Shown here: positions 43,500 through 52,889 of the stretch, piece after piece
Layout of the letters: the number at the start of each line of letters is the position of its first letter
Position numbering within the stretch: position 1 is the first letter of the stretch
Assembly: GCA_035554115.1 (NCBI GenBank)
Contig: DATMIW010000045.1
Location: 1 to 64,000 of the forward strand
Origin: CAXTSE01 sp035554115
GTDB taxonomy: Bacteria > Actinomycetota > Actinomycetes > Actinomycetales > Microbacteriaceae
DNA length: 64,000 bases
Reading direction: 5' to 3'
Notes under the pieces: model-generated
The model's database searches: none
Told to the model about the DNA's origin: nothing
Seen by the model: the letters and a program-made list of their open reading frames with translations, nothing else
Position numbers and translations under genes: made by a program

Positions 43500-44950
43500 A
43501 CAAAGAACTTCGTCGCGTGAGCATTGTTGTGCTGCTGATGTTCGTGGCACTTTTCGGGTCGTCAACGGTGATCCAGGTGTTCCAACAGGACAACCTCAAG
43601 GCCGACAGTCGCAACTCACGCACCCTCTATGCGAGTTTCTCGGCAGAACGCGGCGCGATTCTCGTCGACGGTCAGCCGATCGCGCAGTCGACACCGGTCG
43701 ACGACCAGTACAAATACCTCCGTACCTACCCGCAAGGCCAGCTGTATTCGGCGGTGACCGGCTACTTCACTCTCAACCAGGGGAACACCGGCGTAGAGGG
43801 CTCGCTCAACGACTACCTCAGCGGTACGGCCAACGAGCAGTTCCTCGACCAGTTGAACGCGATCATCACCGGCCAGAACCCGCGAGGGGCGTCGGTAGAG
43901 CTGACAATCGACCCCGTCGTGCAGCAAGCGGCCTGGGATGCGCTCGGCGACTATAAGGGAGCCGTCGTTGCGCTCGATCCGAAAACGGGCGCGATCCTCG
44001 CCATGGTCTCGAAGCCGAGCTTCGACCCGAATTCCCTGGCCACTCACGACTCCGCGGCGTTCCGCGCTAGCTACAAGAGCCTCATCAACGATCCGTCCGA
44101 CCCGCTCGTCAATCGGGCGATAGCGGGCGATCTCAACCCTCCGGGGTCGACCTTCAAAATCGTGGTGACGGCCGCCGCCCTTGAGAGTGGACTCAGCCCC
44201 GACACGGCATTCCCCAATCCCGGTCGTCTCACCTTGCCGCAGAGCACAGCGGTCATCACCAACGCCGAGGGCGGCGCGTGCGGGGGCGGCGAGACGGCCA
44301 CGATCGCGACGGCTCTGCGGTTGTCGTGCAACATCCCATTTGCCCAGCTTGGCCTGCAGCTCGGCAACGCCACGATCGCGAAACAGGCCAAAGCTTTCGG
44401 ATTCGGTGACGAGAATCTACGCATCCCCATGCGCGTGGAGCCCAGTGTCTATCCCGCGACCCAGAGCCCTGCCGAGCAGATGCTGTCGTCCTTCGGGCAG
44501 GCGAGCGACCGGGTGTCACCCTTGCAGATGGCCATGGTCTCGGCCGCTGTCGCCAACGGGGGCAAACTCATGACACCGAATCTGGTCGACAGCATCATGG
44601 CGCCGGATCTGTCGGTGATCCAGAGCCTCACCCCCACCGAATACGGCACCCCTATCAGCGCGCAGACAGCGGCGACAATGACTCAAATGTTGGTCGCCGA
44701 TGTCTCCAACGGGGCCGCGAGTAATGCAAGAATTAGCGGAGTCGACGTCGCGGGCAAAACAGGCACAGCAGAGAACGGCGACGGTGAGCCATACACACTC
44801 TGGTTCACCGGTTTCGCCCCGGCGAATGACCCCCAGGTCGCTGTCGCGGTCGTGATCGAAGACGGTGGTGGCCAAGGCCAGTCCGCATTCGGCAACAAGC
44901 TCGCGGCACCGGTTGCGAAGCGAGTGATAGAGGCGGTGCTGAACAGATGA
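43496..44950 (+). CDS. pbpA: Class B penicillin-binding protein (PbpA)
   Basis: A 484-residue transpeptidase with an N-terminal anchor (about 8-28), a short dimerisation part and the transpeptidase domain. The active-site motifs are intact: S218-T-F-K221 (PPGSTFKI), S277-C-N279 and K421-T-G. Cys residues at 262 and 278 may pair. It works with RodA at elongation sites. GTG start coupled to rodA. Confidence 0.94.
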   Translation: MNKELRRVSIVVLLMFVALFGSSTVIQVFQQDNLKADSRNSRTLYASFSAERGAILVDGQPIAQSTPVDDQYKYLRTYPQGQLYSAVTGYFTLNQGNTGVEGSLNDYLSGTANEQFLDQLNAIITGQNPRGASVELTIDPVVQQAAWDALGDYKGAVVALDPKTGAILAMVSKPSFDPNSLATHDSAAFRASYKSLINDPSDPLVNRAIAGDLNPPGSTFKIVVTAAALESGLSPDTAFPNPGRLTLPQSTAVITNAEGGACGGGETATIATALRLSCNIPFAQLGLQLGNATIAKQAKAFGFGDENLRIPMRVEPSVYPATQSPAEQMLSSFGQASDRVSPLQMAMVSAAVANGGKLMTPNLVDSIMAPDLSVIQSLTPTEYGTPISAQTAATMTQMLVADVSNGAASNARISGVDVAGKTGTAENGDGEPYTLWFTGFAPANDPQVAVAVVIEDGGGQGQSAFGNKLAAPVAKRVIEAVLNR

Positions 44951-46611
44951 GACCCTCGAGCGGCCTCACCTTCGGTGGTCGATACCAACTGTCGTCCCGC
45001 ATCGCCATCGGCGGTATGGGCGAGGTGTGGCAAGCAACCGACCTCGTCATCGGGCGCACCGTGGCGATCAAGATTTTGAAAGACGAGTTCCTCGGCGACC
45101 CCGGCTTTCTCGAACGATTCCGTGCAGAAGCTCGGCACGCAGCCCTCGTCAATCACGAGGGAATCGCCAACGTCTTCGACTATGGCGAAGAAGATGGCAG
45201 CGCCTTCTTGGTTATGGAGCTGGTCCCCGGCGAGGCGCTCAGCTCCGTCCTCGAGCGCGAGCGCGTCCTCCCCACCGACAAGGTCCTCGACATCGTCGCC
45301 CAGACCGCGTCGGCCCTGCACGCCGCGCACCAAGCCGGTCTCGTGCACCGCGACATCAAACCGGGCAACCTGCTGATCACCCCCGACGGACGCGTCAAGA
45401 TCACCGACTTCGGCATCGCGCGCATTGCCGATCAGGTGCCGCTCACCGCCACCGGCCAGGTGATGGGCACTGTGCAGTACCTCTCTCCGGAGCAGGCGAG
45501 CGGGCACTCTGCTTCGCCGACCACAGACATCTATTCGCTCGGCATCGTCGCCTACGAGGCTCTCGCTGGCCGACGCCCGTTTACCGGCGAATCGCAGGTC
45601 GCCATTGCGATGGCGCAGATCAACGAGGCCCCGGCAGAACTACCCGTGACTGTCGCCGAGCCCGTCCGCAATCTGGTCTACGGATGCATCGCCAAGAAAC
45701 CGGACGACCGCCCCGCCTCTGCCGCCCACCTCGCGCGCGCGGCTCAGGCTCTGCGCCGTGGCGACGTTGCCGCCGCCACCGCCGCCGTGCCGGGCATCGG
45801 GGGAGACGACCCCTTCGCCGGCTTCACCCCGGTTGCCGTGGGCGCCACCACTGCGACCCGCCTGCTGGGCCCCGGCCTGCCCCCGACAGCCGGCACCGAC
45901 ATCGTCGAAGAACCGAAGCGCCGCAACCCCTGGATCTGGGCTCTCATCGCGATTGTCGCCGTCCTCGCGATCGCCCTCATCTCCATCCTCATCGTCTTCT
46001 TGGCGAACCCCACGCCGAGTCCGAAGCCGACAAGTTCGAACTCTTCCCACTCGTCCCAGCCCAGCTCACCGAGCTCGACCCCGACCGTGAAAACGGCAGC
46101 CATTCTCGCGAGCGACTATCTCGGGAAGGATTTCAACGAGGTTCAGGACGCGCTCGTTGGGCTCGGGTTTTCCAATGTGACTCGTGTCGACGGATCCTCC
46201 GCTGACACTCCCAACAAGAACAACACGGTGCAGGCGATCACCCCCGCCGGCAGGGCAGTTGCCTTGACGGAGACGATCGTGGTCACTGTCTACAAGGACT
46301 ACGGCGGGGCGCCAGGTACCGCCGCCCCCTCGGGTCCCGCCACTTCTCCCGTAGTTGGCGTCCCGTTCAACATCACCTGGTCCCCATACACCTGCCCCAG
46401 CGGATTCCCACGGGGCGACTATGCGGTCACCGCCACAAACGCCGATCCGGCCGGAACTACCACGGTATCGAGCGACCAGACGAGCGCGACCTTCACGGCG
46501 ACCACACCCGGCGCAGTGACATTCACCCTCACTGCGTCGTGCCAAGGCCTGGATCCCAGTTTGCAGCCCGCGACCTCCGGGCCACTCACCATCACGGCCG
46601 TCGGTCCCTGA
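44947..46611 (+). CDS. pknA: Ser/Thr protein kinase PknA-like, with one PASTA and an extra C-terminal domain
   Basis: A 554-residue receptor kinase. Kinase domain at 12-270: G-G-M-G-E-V-W loop (22-28), Lys42, H-R-D-I-K-P-G-N (134-141), D-F-G (154-156). A transmembrane helix at about 329-353 and a Ser/Pro-rich linker precede one PASTA-like repeat (about 383-452). A further Gly/Thr-rich segment (466-554) with Cys483 and Cys532 looks like an Ig-type beta domain; mycobacterial PknA has no extracellular domain, so this architecture is different. ATG coupled to pbpA. Confidence 0.92.
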   Translation: MRPSSGLTFGGRYQLSSRIAIGGMGEVWQATDLVIGRTVAIKILKDEFLGDPGFLERFRAEARHAALVNHEGIANVFDYGEEDGSAFLVMELVPGEALSSVLERERVLPTDKVLDIVAQTASALHAAHQAGLVHRDIKPGNLLITPDGRVKITDFGIARIADQVPLTATGQVMGTVQYLSPEQASGHSASPTTDIYSLGIVAYEALAGRRPFTGESQVAIAMAQINEAPAELPVTVAEPVRNLVYGCIAKKPDDRPASAAHLARAAQALRRGDVAAATAAVPGIGGDDPFAGFTPVAVGATTATRLLGPGLPPTAGTDIVEEPKRRNPWIWALIAIVAVLAIALISILIVFLANPTPSPKPTSSNSSHSSQPSSPSSTPTVKTAAILASDYLGKDFNEVQDALVGLGFSNVTRVDGSSADTPNKNNTVQAITPAGRAVALTETIVVTVYKDYGGAPGTAAPSGPATSPVVGVPFNITWSPYTCPSGFPRGDYAVTATNADPAGTTTVSSDQTSATFTATTPGAVTFTLTASCQGLDPSLQPATSGPLTITAVGP

Positions 46612-46677
46612 CCCAACCCGCTGCCCGCGACAGGGCAGTTACACTAACTACGCACTGGGCACCGAGAAGAGGCGAGC

Positions 46678-48408
46678 ATGGCAGAGGGAGTGGCGGCTGA
46701 CGTCCGTCTGCTGGCCGGTCGGTACCAGATCGGCGAGCTCCTGGGCCGCGGCGGAATGGCCGACGTCCACGCCGGAACCGACTCCCGCCTCGGTCGCCGG
46801 GTTGCGATCAAACTTCTCAAGCCCTCCCTCGCCACCGACCCGGCTTTCCGCACTCGTTTCCGCCAAGAGGCGCAGGCCGCGGCTCGCATGGCCAACCCCA
46901 CGATCGTGCGGGTCTACGACGCAGGCGAAGAGACTGTCACCGATGCCTCCGGGGCCGAGATCCAGGTCCCGTTCATCGTCATGGAATATGTCGAGGGCAC
47001 GCTTCTCAAAGATCGCATCGCCGAAGGCCCTATTGAGCCGGCTGAGGCCGGGCGCATCGTCGAAGGCATCCTGACCGCACTCGAATACTCGCATCGGGCC
47101 GGAGTCGTGCACCGCGACATCAAGCCCGGCAACGTCATGGTGACGACCACGGGTCAGGTCAAGGTCATGGACTTTGGTATTGCCCGCGCCATATCCGACT
47201 CGTCAGCCACGATCGCTCAGACCAGCGCGATCCTAGGCACGGCCCAATACTTCTCTCCCGAACAGGCTCGCGGCGAAGCGATTGATGCCCGTACCGACCT
47301 GTACTCCACAGGGGTCGTTCTCTACGAACTTCTCACCGGGCGCCCGCCGTTCCGCGGCGAAACCGCCGTCGCCACGGCCTACCAGCACGTAAGCGAAGCG
47401 CCCACCCCACCCAATGTGCTGAACCACGCGATCTCGCCTGCCCTCAACTCGGTCGTCTTGCGCGCCCTTGCCAAGGACAAGCTCACCCGGTTCCAGACGG
47501 CAGCTGAGTTCCGCGAGGATCTGAAAGTCGCGCTCTCGGGAAAAGTCCCCGACCGGACGGCGGCCGGGGATGACTTCAACACGACCCTTTTCGGCGTGAA
47601 TCCCACCTCGAGCGCGACTTCGGAAGCGACCCTGCGTCGCTTGGCGAACGATGAAGACGACCGGACGCCACGCACCCAGAGCCGTCCGCCCGTGGCATGG
47701 GTATGGGCCATCATCGCCATGCTCGTCGTCATCGTCGCGGCCGCGGCCTTCTGGATCGTCGCCCTGCAACCGCAGAAACTCATTACCGACGACGTCGCCA
47801 TCAAGGTGCCGAACGTCATTGGACAAACCTGGACCGAGGGCGGCAACCAGCTCCTCAAAGTGAAGTTGACCCCGATCAAGGTGGATGTCGCAGACGACAA
47901 GACCCCCGAAGGCCAGATCGTCGCGACCGACCCGCCCGTCGGCACCCACGTCGCCCCCGGTCAGGAGATCCGTGTCAGCGTCTCCACGGGACCGCCGAAG
48001 GTTGCACTCCCGAACCTCGTTCAACAGACCGAAGAAGCGGCAAAGGCGCAGCTCGCAGCCCTCGGCCTCGTCTACGACTCCACCGTCACCGCGAATTCCG
48101 CAGACACCCCGGCGGGCTCGGTCACCGGCGTGCAGTTGCCACCCTCGAAGGATCTGGTCACCGAGGCAAAGCAGGTCGTCAAGGGTGCGAAGGTCATCCT
48201 GGTGGTTTCATCCGGCAACGTCGAGGTTCCTGATGTCACCGGCCAGGACATTACGGCCGCGAAAGACACCCTCGAAAGCGAAAGCTACCGCCTGATCGTC
48301 AATCTCGTCCCCGACAAATCGTGCACCGGTCAGAAGGTGCAGTCGCAGTCGATCGTCGGCGAGCAACCACAGCACTCGACTGTCAGCCTCACCTACTGCG
48401 CCGGCTGA
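46678..48408 (+). CDS. pknB: Ser/Thr protein kinase PknB-like with three PASTA repeats
   Basis: A 576-residue receptor kinase. G-R-G-G-M-A-D-V-H (24-31), Lys45, H-R-D-I-K-P-G-N (145-152) and D-F-G (166-168) form the kinase site; a juxtamembrane region precedes the transmembrane helix (about 340-362). Three PASTA repeats follow (about 373-438, 441-513, 515-574) starting V-P-N-V-I-G, L-P-N-L-V and V-P-D-V-T-G. The last contains Cys549 and Cys574. PASTA domains bind muropeptides or lipid II and couple wall state to phosphorylation. Confidence 0.94.
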   Translation: MAEGVAADVRLLAGRYQIGELLGRGGMADVHAGTDSRLGRRVAIKLLKPSLATDPAFRTRFRQEAQAAARMANPTIVRVYDAGEETVTDASGAEIQVPFIVMEYVEGTLLKDRIAEGPIEPAEAGRIVEGILTALEYSHRAGVVHRDIKPGNVMVTTTGQVKVMDFGIARAISDSSATIAQTSAILGTAQYFSPEQARGEAIDARTDLYSTGVVLYELLTGRPPFRGETAVATAYQHVSEAPTPPNVLNHAISPALNSVVLRALAKDKLTRFQTAAEFREDLKVALSGKVPDRTAAGDDFNTTLFGVNPTSSATSEATLRRLANDEDDRTPRTQSRPPVAWVWAIIAMLVVIVAAAAFWIVALQPQKLITDDVAIKVPNVIGQTWTEGGNQLLKVKLTPIKVDVADDKTPEGQIVATDPPVGTHVAPGQEIRVSVSTGPPKVALPNLVQQTEEAAKAQLAALGLVYDSTVTANSADTPAGSVTGVQLPPSKDLVTEAKQVVKGAKVILVVSSGNVEVPDVTGQDITAAKDTLESESYRLIVNLVPDKSCTGQKVQSQSIVGEQPQHSTVSLTYCAG

Positions 48409-48413
48409 TCGAC

Positions 48414-48427
48414 CGGTCGCGCGACCG
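48414..48427. terminator. Possible hairpin after pknB
   Basis: CGGTCGCGCGACCG is a fully self-complementary 14-mer just after the pknB stop, between convergent genes. There is no T-tract, so terminator function is uncertain. Confidence 0.35.
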
Positions 48428-48486
48428 AGCCGTCAAGCAATCCAAGCCGTCGCTAACCACGCGAGAGCTCTAGGCAAGCCAGAGCT

Positions 48487-49125
48487 TTAGCCAAGCTTGA
48501 CAAGCGGGTTGAGCTCTGACGAGCGAGCAGCCGCGTCGGTGAGTCCGACGCTTTCGAGCCAGTTACCCAGCATCCGGTAGCCGCCTTCAGTCAGCACAGA
48601 TTCGGGGTGGAACTGTACGCCGAAGAGCGGCGCGGAACGATGCCGCAGCCCCATGATCACGCCGCCCTGCGTGCGCGCGGTAATCACCAAGTCATCCGGA
48701 ACTGTCGCGTCGACGACGGCGAGGGAGTGGTAGCGGGTCGCCCGGAACGGCTGGGCGACCCCCTCATAGAATTCGCTGCCGTCGTGAGAGATGAGCGAAG
48801 TCTTGCCGTGCATCAACTCGTCGGCGTGTGTCACGGTGGCGCCGAGAGCCTCGGCGATCGCCTGGTGACCGAGGCATACGCCGAGCAGAGGGGATTCGGC
48901 GGCGAGCGCCGCGTGCACGATCGGGACGGACAACCCGGCATGAGCAGGCGTGCCCGGACCCGGCGACAGCAGAACCGCGTCGTATTCGGCGATGCGATCG
49001 GCGATCTGCTCCGGCGGAAACGAGTCATTGCGCACGACATCCGTCTCGGCTCCCAGCTGCAACAGATAGCCGTTGAGCGTGTAAACGAAGCTGTCGTAAT
49101 TGTCGATCACGAGCACGCGGGTCAT
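48487..49125 (-). CDS. Glutamine amidotransferase of anthranilate/aminodeoxychorismate synthase
   Basis: A 212-residue class I amidotransferase. N-Y-D-S-F-V-Y-T-L opens it, the oxyanion loop is S-P-G-P-G-T-P, the nucleophile Cys is in G-V-C-L-G-H-Q-A-I, and the His-Glu pair in F-H-P-E-S-V-L-T-E. It supplies ammonia from glutamine to a chorismate-using synthase subunit (TrpE or PabB), which is not in the window. TrpG and PabA cannot be separated by sequence alone here. It sits beside pknB in many actinobacteria. ATG overlaps the small upstream gene. Confidence 0.9.
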   Translation of the reverse strand: MTRVLVIDNYDSFVYTLNGYLLQLGAETDVVRNDSFPPEQIADRIAEYDAVLLSPGPGTPAHAGLSVPIVHAALAAESPLLGVCLGHQAIAEALGATVTHADELMHGKTSLISHDGSEFYEGVAQPFRATRYHSLAVVDATVPDDLVITARTQGGVIMGLRHRSAPLFGVQFHPESVLTEGGYRMLGNWLESVGLTDAAARSSELNPLVKLG

Positions 49126-49283
49126 GATTTCTCCACTGTCACATCACGGGGGGCAATGAACTGGTCGAACGGGGGGAATACGAAAATCACAAGCAGTGTC
49201 ACGACTATCGCAACTGCCACCACAAGGATGAGGACTCGGACGAACCACGGCCCCGGAAGTATCCGCCACAGCGCCGCGTACAT
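49122..49283 (-). CDS. Small conserved membrane protein
   Basis: A 53-residue protein starting MYAALWRILPGPWFVRVL, with one transmembrane helix (about 17-38) and an acidic tail with F-P-P-F-D-Q-F. The M-Y-A-x-L-W-R-x-L-P-G-P opening is a recurrent actinobacterial small protein beside the sortase and TrpG-type gene. The ATG overlaps the sortase stop by 4 nt; the longer frame to 49391 lies inside the sortase gene and is rejected. Function is unknown. Confidence 0.75.
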   Translation of the reverse strand: MYAALWRILPGPWFVRVLILVVAVAIVVTLLVIFVFPPFDQFIAPRDVTVEKS

Positions 49284-50068
49284 CAGCTCGCCGCCGCAAC
49301 TGTCGCCGCGATTTCGGACGGAGGGCCGTCCGCTCGCGGATAGAAGGTGTCGAACACCGAGTACGCGATGATGCGCTCCTGCCAGGTCCACTTGGGATTA
49401 CAGGTCGTCATCGTCAGCAGTCGCTGCGTAGGAGCGGCTGTCGACTGTGGCACAGGGGCAACGACCCCGACCCCGTTTGCCTTAACGAATTCGAGATTGC
49501 GGAAGGAGTACTGATACCAACCCTCGTGAGTTTCCACGAAAATATGGTCGCCGATCACGAGCTCGTTGTTCCGCTCGAAGGTTCGCCCATATGCCATTCT
49601 GTGCGCGGCAATTGCGAAGTTCCCGATTTCGCCAGGCATCTGACTCGACGGGTAGTGACCGATGCGTCCCGTGTTCAGCACATCGGTGGTTCCGGTTCCC
49701 TCAGCAATCGGGCGGATGTAGTCGGCACCAAAGCGGGGCACGATCAGCAGCGCAAAAGTCTGGGCATGGCCCACAACCGCGGGAACCGGGGGGTCGTCTG
49801 CCGAAACCGGGGTGGTCGTCGGCTTGTCGCGACTCCAGCTGTGTTGTTGCGCCGAGGATTCGGCCTCCAGCTGTCCGTCTACGACGAGGTCGTTGAACCA
49901 CAGCTGCCAGCCGAGAAAGAGCAGGACGAGCACCCCCGCCGTGATGAGCAATTCGCCAAGAACTCCTACGAGTGTCACCTTGCGGCGCGGGCGACGACGC
50001 GACGCAGACCGCGCGGCGGCAGGGCGCACGGGTGGACGAACCCGGCCTCCCCCATTCGGCTCGGTCAT
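49283..50068 (-). CDS. Class E sortase
   Basis: A 261-residue membrane transpeptidase. A basic Pro-rich N terminus precedes the anchor (about 33-54); the catalytic triad is His156 (I-A-A-H-R-M-A-Y-G), Cys223 (L-T-M-T-T-C-N-P) and Arg232 (Q-E-R-I-I-A-Y). Class E sortases of high-GC actinobacteria prefer LAxTG rather than LPxTG, matching the LAFTG protein at 23270-25141. It is the first of three coupled genes reading to the amidotransferase gene. Confidence 0.92.
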   Translation of the reverse strand: MTEPNGGGRVRPPVRPAAARSASRRRPRRKVTLVGVLGELLITAGVLVLLFLGWQLWFNDLVVDGQLEAESSAQQHSWSRDKPTTTPVSADDPPVPAVVGHAQTFALLIVPRFGADYIRPIAEGTGTTDVLNTGRIGHYPSSQMPGEIGNFAIAAHRMAYGRTFERNNELVIGDHIFVETHEGWYQYSFRNLEFVKANGVGVVAPVPQSTAAPTQRLLTMTTCNPKWTWQERIIAYSVFDTFYPRADGPPSEIAATVAAAS

Positions 50069-50133
50069 GCGCCTGATTCTAAGCGTTGGGCACGGCGTTC
50101 GCTCATTCGGGATGCCTTGCTAGGCTTCCAGGC

Positions 50134-50376
50134 ATGGCCCGCACGAAGTCGAACCTCTCGCCCGAAGTTTCCGGCACGCGCAACGGCGAAGATGCACCCA
50201 ACCCGATCTGGTTCAAGCCGGTCATGTTCGGCTTCATGCTCATCGGCCTCATCTGGATCATCGTGTTCTACCTCAGCCAGAGCCAGTGGCCCATCCCCAC
50301 CCTGGGCAACTGGAACATTCTGATCGGCTTCGGGATCATGTTCATCGGCTTCCTGATGACCACCCGGTGGCGCTGA
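50134..50376 (+). CDS. crgA: Cell division protein CrgA
   Basis: An 80-residue protein with two transmembrane helices (about 28-48 and 58-76). N-P-I-W-F-K-P-V-M-F-G-F-M-L-I-G-L-I-W-I-I-V-F-Y and P-x-x-G-x-W-N are the CrgA signature. CrgA recruits or stabilises FtsI at the actinobacterial septum. The ATG at 50134 follows CCAGGC; the upstream frame is not CrgA-like. It is divergent from the sortase gene with 65 bp between. Confidence 0.92.
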   Translation: MARTKSNLSPEVSGTRNGEDAPNPIWFKPVMFGFMLIGLIWIIVFYLSQSQWPIPTLGNWNILIGFGIMFIGFLMTTRWR

Positions 50377-50446
50377 GCGTCAATTCACGACACGAATCAC
50401 AGCGGTGTAATTCCTCCACACTGTGGAGGAGCCTGTGGAGAGTGCT

Positions 50447-51343
50447 CTAGATCAGGCCGTAGAGCGCTGGCGAAATCGCCACACACGCGATCAGGATGAC
50501 GATCAGAGCGATAGCAATCGCCGCGAGTCCGACAGCGCGCTGTCTCAGCTGATCCGGCCGCCGCGTGCGCAGCAGCACCGCGCCAACGGCTGCACCGGTG
50601 ATCAGCCCACCAACATGGGCCTCCCACGCGATGCCCGGCACGAAGAACGGCAGTGCCAGGTTGATTGCGATGACGATCAGCAGTTGGCCAGTCCGCACGC
50701 CGATCGCCTTCCGAAGCACGAACAGCGCACCCATCAAGGCGAAGATGGCACCCGAAGCCCCTAGCGACGCAGCAGGCTGAAGGAGCCCACCGCTCAATTC
50801 GATGCTTGCGCCATTCGTCGCGATGGCCAATGCGTAAACAAGCACCATGCCCACACTGCCGCCGATGGCGCCAATTAGGTACAGCGCCAGGAAGCGCGCG
50901 CGGCCGAGGAAGCTCTCGAGAACCGGCCCAAAAATGAATAGCGCGTACATGTTTAACAGAATGTGGACGATGAGGCCCCGTGAGTGCAGGAAGGCCGACG
51001 TCACCAGACGCCACGGTTCTGCACCGACGAGCTGCGGATCCAACACCAACGCGTTGTCGACAGCGCCACCACTGATCCACTGCGCCATATACAGCACAAC
51101 GCACAGGGCGATGATCGCATATGTGACGAGCGGTGTTCCGGACGGCCGCAGGGCTCGCACGAATCCGGGTGCACGCCGAGGAGCGTCTGCGCGCGCTTGC
51201 CGGATGCATTCCGGACACTGCACGCCTACCGCAGCCTGCGTCTGACATTCCGGACACACATACCGGCCACAGCGTTGGCATTGGATGTAGCTCGGTCGGT
51301 TCGGATGCCGATAACACACCGGGGGAGCGTCAGTGTCGCTCAC
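50447..51343 (-). CDS. Rhomboid family intramembrane serine protease
   Basis: A 298-residue protein. Residues 10-46 hold C-Y-R-H-P and four C-x2-C pairs, a B-box-like zinc module. Six or seven spans follow with the active-site residues intact: H127-x3-N131 (HILLNMYALF), the nucleophile Ser197 in LGASGAIFALMGA and His243 in EAHVGGLITG. The GTG at 51343 overlaps the upstream paralogue stop (GTGA) and gives an N terminus aligned with that paralogue; an ATG at 51355 is an alternative. Confidence 0.92.
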   Translation of the reverse strand: MSDTDAPPVCYRHPNRPSYIQCQRCGRYVCPECQTQAAVGVQCPECIRQARADAPRRAPGFVRALRPSGTPLVTYAIIALCVVLYMAQWISGGAVDNALVLDPQLVGAEPWRLVTSAFLHSRGLIVHILLNMYALFIFGPVLESFLGRARFLALYLIGAIGGSVGMVLVYALAIATNGASIELSGGLLQPAASLGASGAIFALMGALFVLRKAIGVRTGQLLIVIAINLALPFFVPGIAWEAHVGGLITGAAVGAVLLRTRRPDQLRQRAVGLAAIAIALIVILIACVAISPALYGLI

Positions 51344-52239
51344 GCAACCGCCCATCGCACGATCGCGAGCACGATAAGCACAGCGGCGCCACCGACGACA
51401 ATCGCGTACGCGGGTCGTGCTCGCGGAGGCTCATGGCGGGTGAGCAGAATCATGACACCCGCTCCCGCCAAAACGCCGACGACAATCGCCACGAATGAAC
51501 CACTGAACAACAGGGTGATGAGCAAGTTGATGCCGACGATGATCAGCAACTGGATGCGCGCCTGCGGTATCGCCCACACTTTGACGAGATAGGCGCCCAG
51601 GACCCCGAAGAATCCGGCGCTAATCCCGTAGGCGGGTGCCCCGGCGAGGACCGCCAGGGCCATCGCAGCAACGGACGATGCCGTGAACACCCACAGGAAC
51701 ACGCGCCGACCGACTTGCGCCTCGAACGACGGAGCAAACAACGCGAAGAACACGAGACCCAGCAATACCGACAGCACGGCCGAAGTCGGATAGGCGACCG
51801 CGGCGGTCACATATCGCCATGGCTGCCACGCCGTCGACGGGTCTACGGCAAGCAGGCGGAAGACACCGTCGGCCGTGAAGATGCTCGCAAGCCAGAGCAC
51901 GACGACGACCCCGATGAGGATCCAACTGAAGGCGGGGGCGGATCCCGAGGGGCGAATGTAGTCAAGAATCGTCTGCTGCCAACGCGGCCGATCCCGCTGG
52001 CGTCGGGCGCGAGCGGTGCGAGCCTTGGATCGCGCGGCGCTCGACGACGTCGGGGTCCAGGTCACGGATCCGCCCGTTTCGCGCACGCAATCCGGGCACA
52101 GCACTCCCGCCGGAGTGAGAATCTGGCACTCGGGACAGATGGTGCGCCCGCAGCGCTGGCACAGGGTCCAGCTATTCCGATCCGGGTGTCGGTAACAGAC
52201 GGAGGGGTCGAGCTCCCCGGCGTCAGGACTTGTTGTCAA
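51340..52239 (-). CDS. Rhomboid-like protein, probably inactive
   Basis: A 299-residue paralogue of the downstream rhomboid: the zinc module (C15-Y-R-H-P, C27, C30, C35, C38, C48, C51) is conserved, followed by a longer basic linker and similar spans. The serine is present (Ser207 in YGISAGFFGVLGAY) but the catalytic His is Ile252 in FVAIVVGVLAGA, and H-x3-N in the second span is lost. This looks like a non-catalytic rhomboid. Start is a TTG at 52239 overlapping the cyclophilin stop by 17 nt; no ATG or GTG lies before the zinc module. Confidence 0.85.
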   Translation of the reverse strand: MTTSPDAGELDPSVCYRHPDRNSWTLCQRCGRTICPECQILTPAGVLCPDCVRETGGSVTWTPTSSSAARSKARTARARRQRDRPRWQQTILDYIRPSGSAPAFSWILIGVVVVLWLASIFTADGVFRLLAVDPSTAWQPWRYVTAAVAYPTSAVLSVLLGLVFFALFAPSFEAQVGRRVFLWVFTASSVAAMALAVLAGAPAYGISAGFFGVLGAYLVKVWAIPQARIQLLIIVGINLLITLLFSGSFVAIVVGVLAGAGVMILLTRHEPPRARPAYAIVVGGAAVLIVLAIVRWAVA

Positions 52240-52765
52240 CGGTGATGCTCGAGATCACGACCGGTTCGGAGGGGAGTCCGTTGCGGTCGGCGTCGACACC
52301 CTCGATGGCGTCGACGACGCGCTTCGATTCCTCGTCGGCCACCTCGCCGAAGATCGTGTGCTTAGCCTGCAGCCACGGGGTGGGAACCGTCGTGATGAAG
52401 AACTGCGACCCGTTGGTGCCGCGGCCGCCCTGAGTTCCGGCGTTCGCCATGGCGAGAACGTACGGTTCGGCGAAGGAAAGCTCCGGATGAATTTCGTCGT
52501 CGAAGGTGTAACCGGGGCCGCCGAATCCCTTACCGAGCGGGTCGCCGCCCTGCAGCATGAAATCTTTGAGGATGCGGTGGAAGATCACCCCGTTGTACAG
52601 CGGGCCCGTCTGCTTCTCGTTCGTCGCCGGGTGAGTCCACTCTTTGGTGCCGGTGGCAAGGCCGACGAAGTTTTCGACGGTGATCGGTGCGTGGTGACCG
52701 AAGAGGTTGAGGCGAATGTCGCCGTGGTTGGTGTGGATGGTCGCGACAGCTGTCGATACGGTCAT
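52223..52765 (-). CDS. ppiA: Peptidyl-prolyl cis-trans isomerase, cyclophilin type
   Basis: A 180-residue cytoplasmic cyclophilin catalysing prolyl isomerisation. Y-N-G-V-I-F-H-R-I-L-K-D-F-M-L-Q-G-G-D (active-site Arg in F-H-R), M-A-N-A-G and G-S-Q-F-F-I-T-T, with H-T-I-F-G-E-V, are all present. No signal peptide. The ATG at 52765 gives the standard start; the longer frame to 52891 runs into the divergent gene. Confidence 0.93.
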   Translation of the reverse strand: MTVSTAVATIHTNHGDIRLNLFGHHAPITVENFVGLATGTKEWTHPATNEKQTGPLYNGVIFHRILKDFMLQGGDPLGKGFGGPGYTFDDEIHPELSFAEPYVLAMANAGTQGGRGTNGSQFFITTVPTPWLQAKHTIFGEVADEESKRVVDAIEGVDADRNGLPSEPVVISSITVDNKS

Positions 52766-52889
52766 CCTGCGATTCTGCCATGCGAGCGTGGATGGTGCTC
52801 CCAGCCGGAATCCAGCTGGGAGACATTTGACCGAACTGGCCACCATGGCAGGATGGTCTCGTTCGCTACAACCGCAGACGGAGGTCGAC

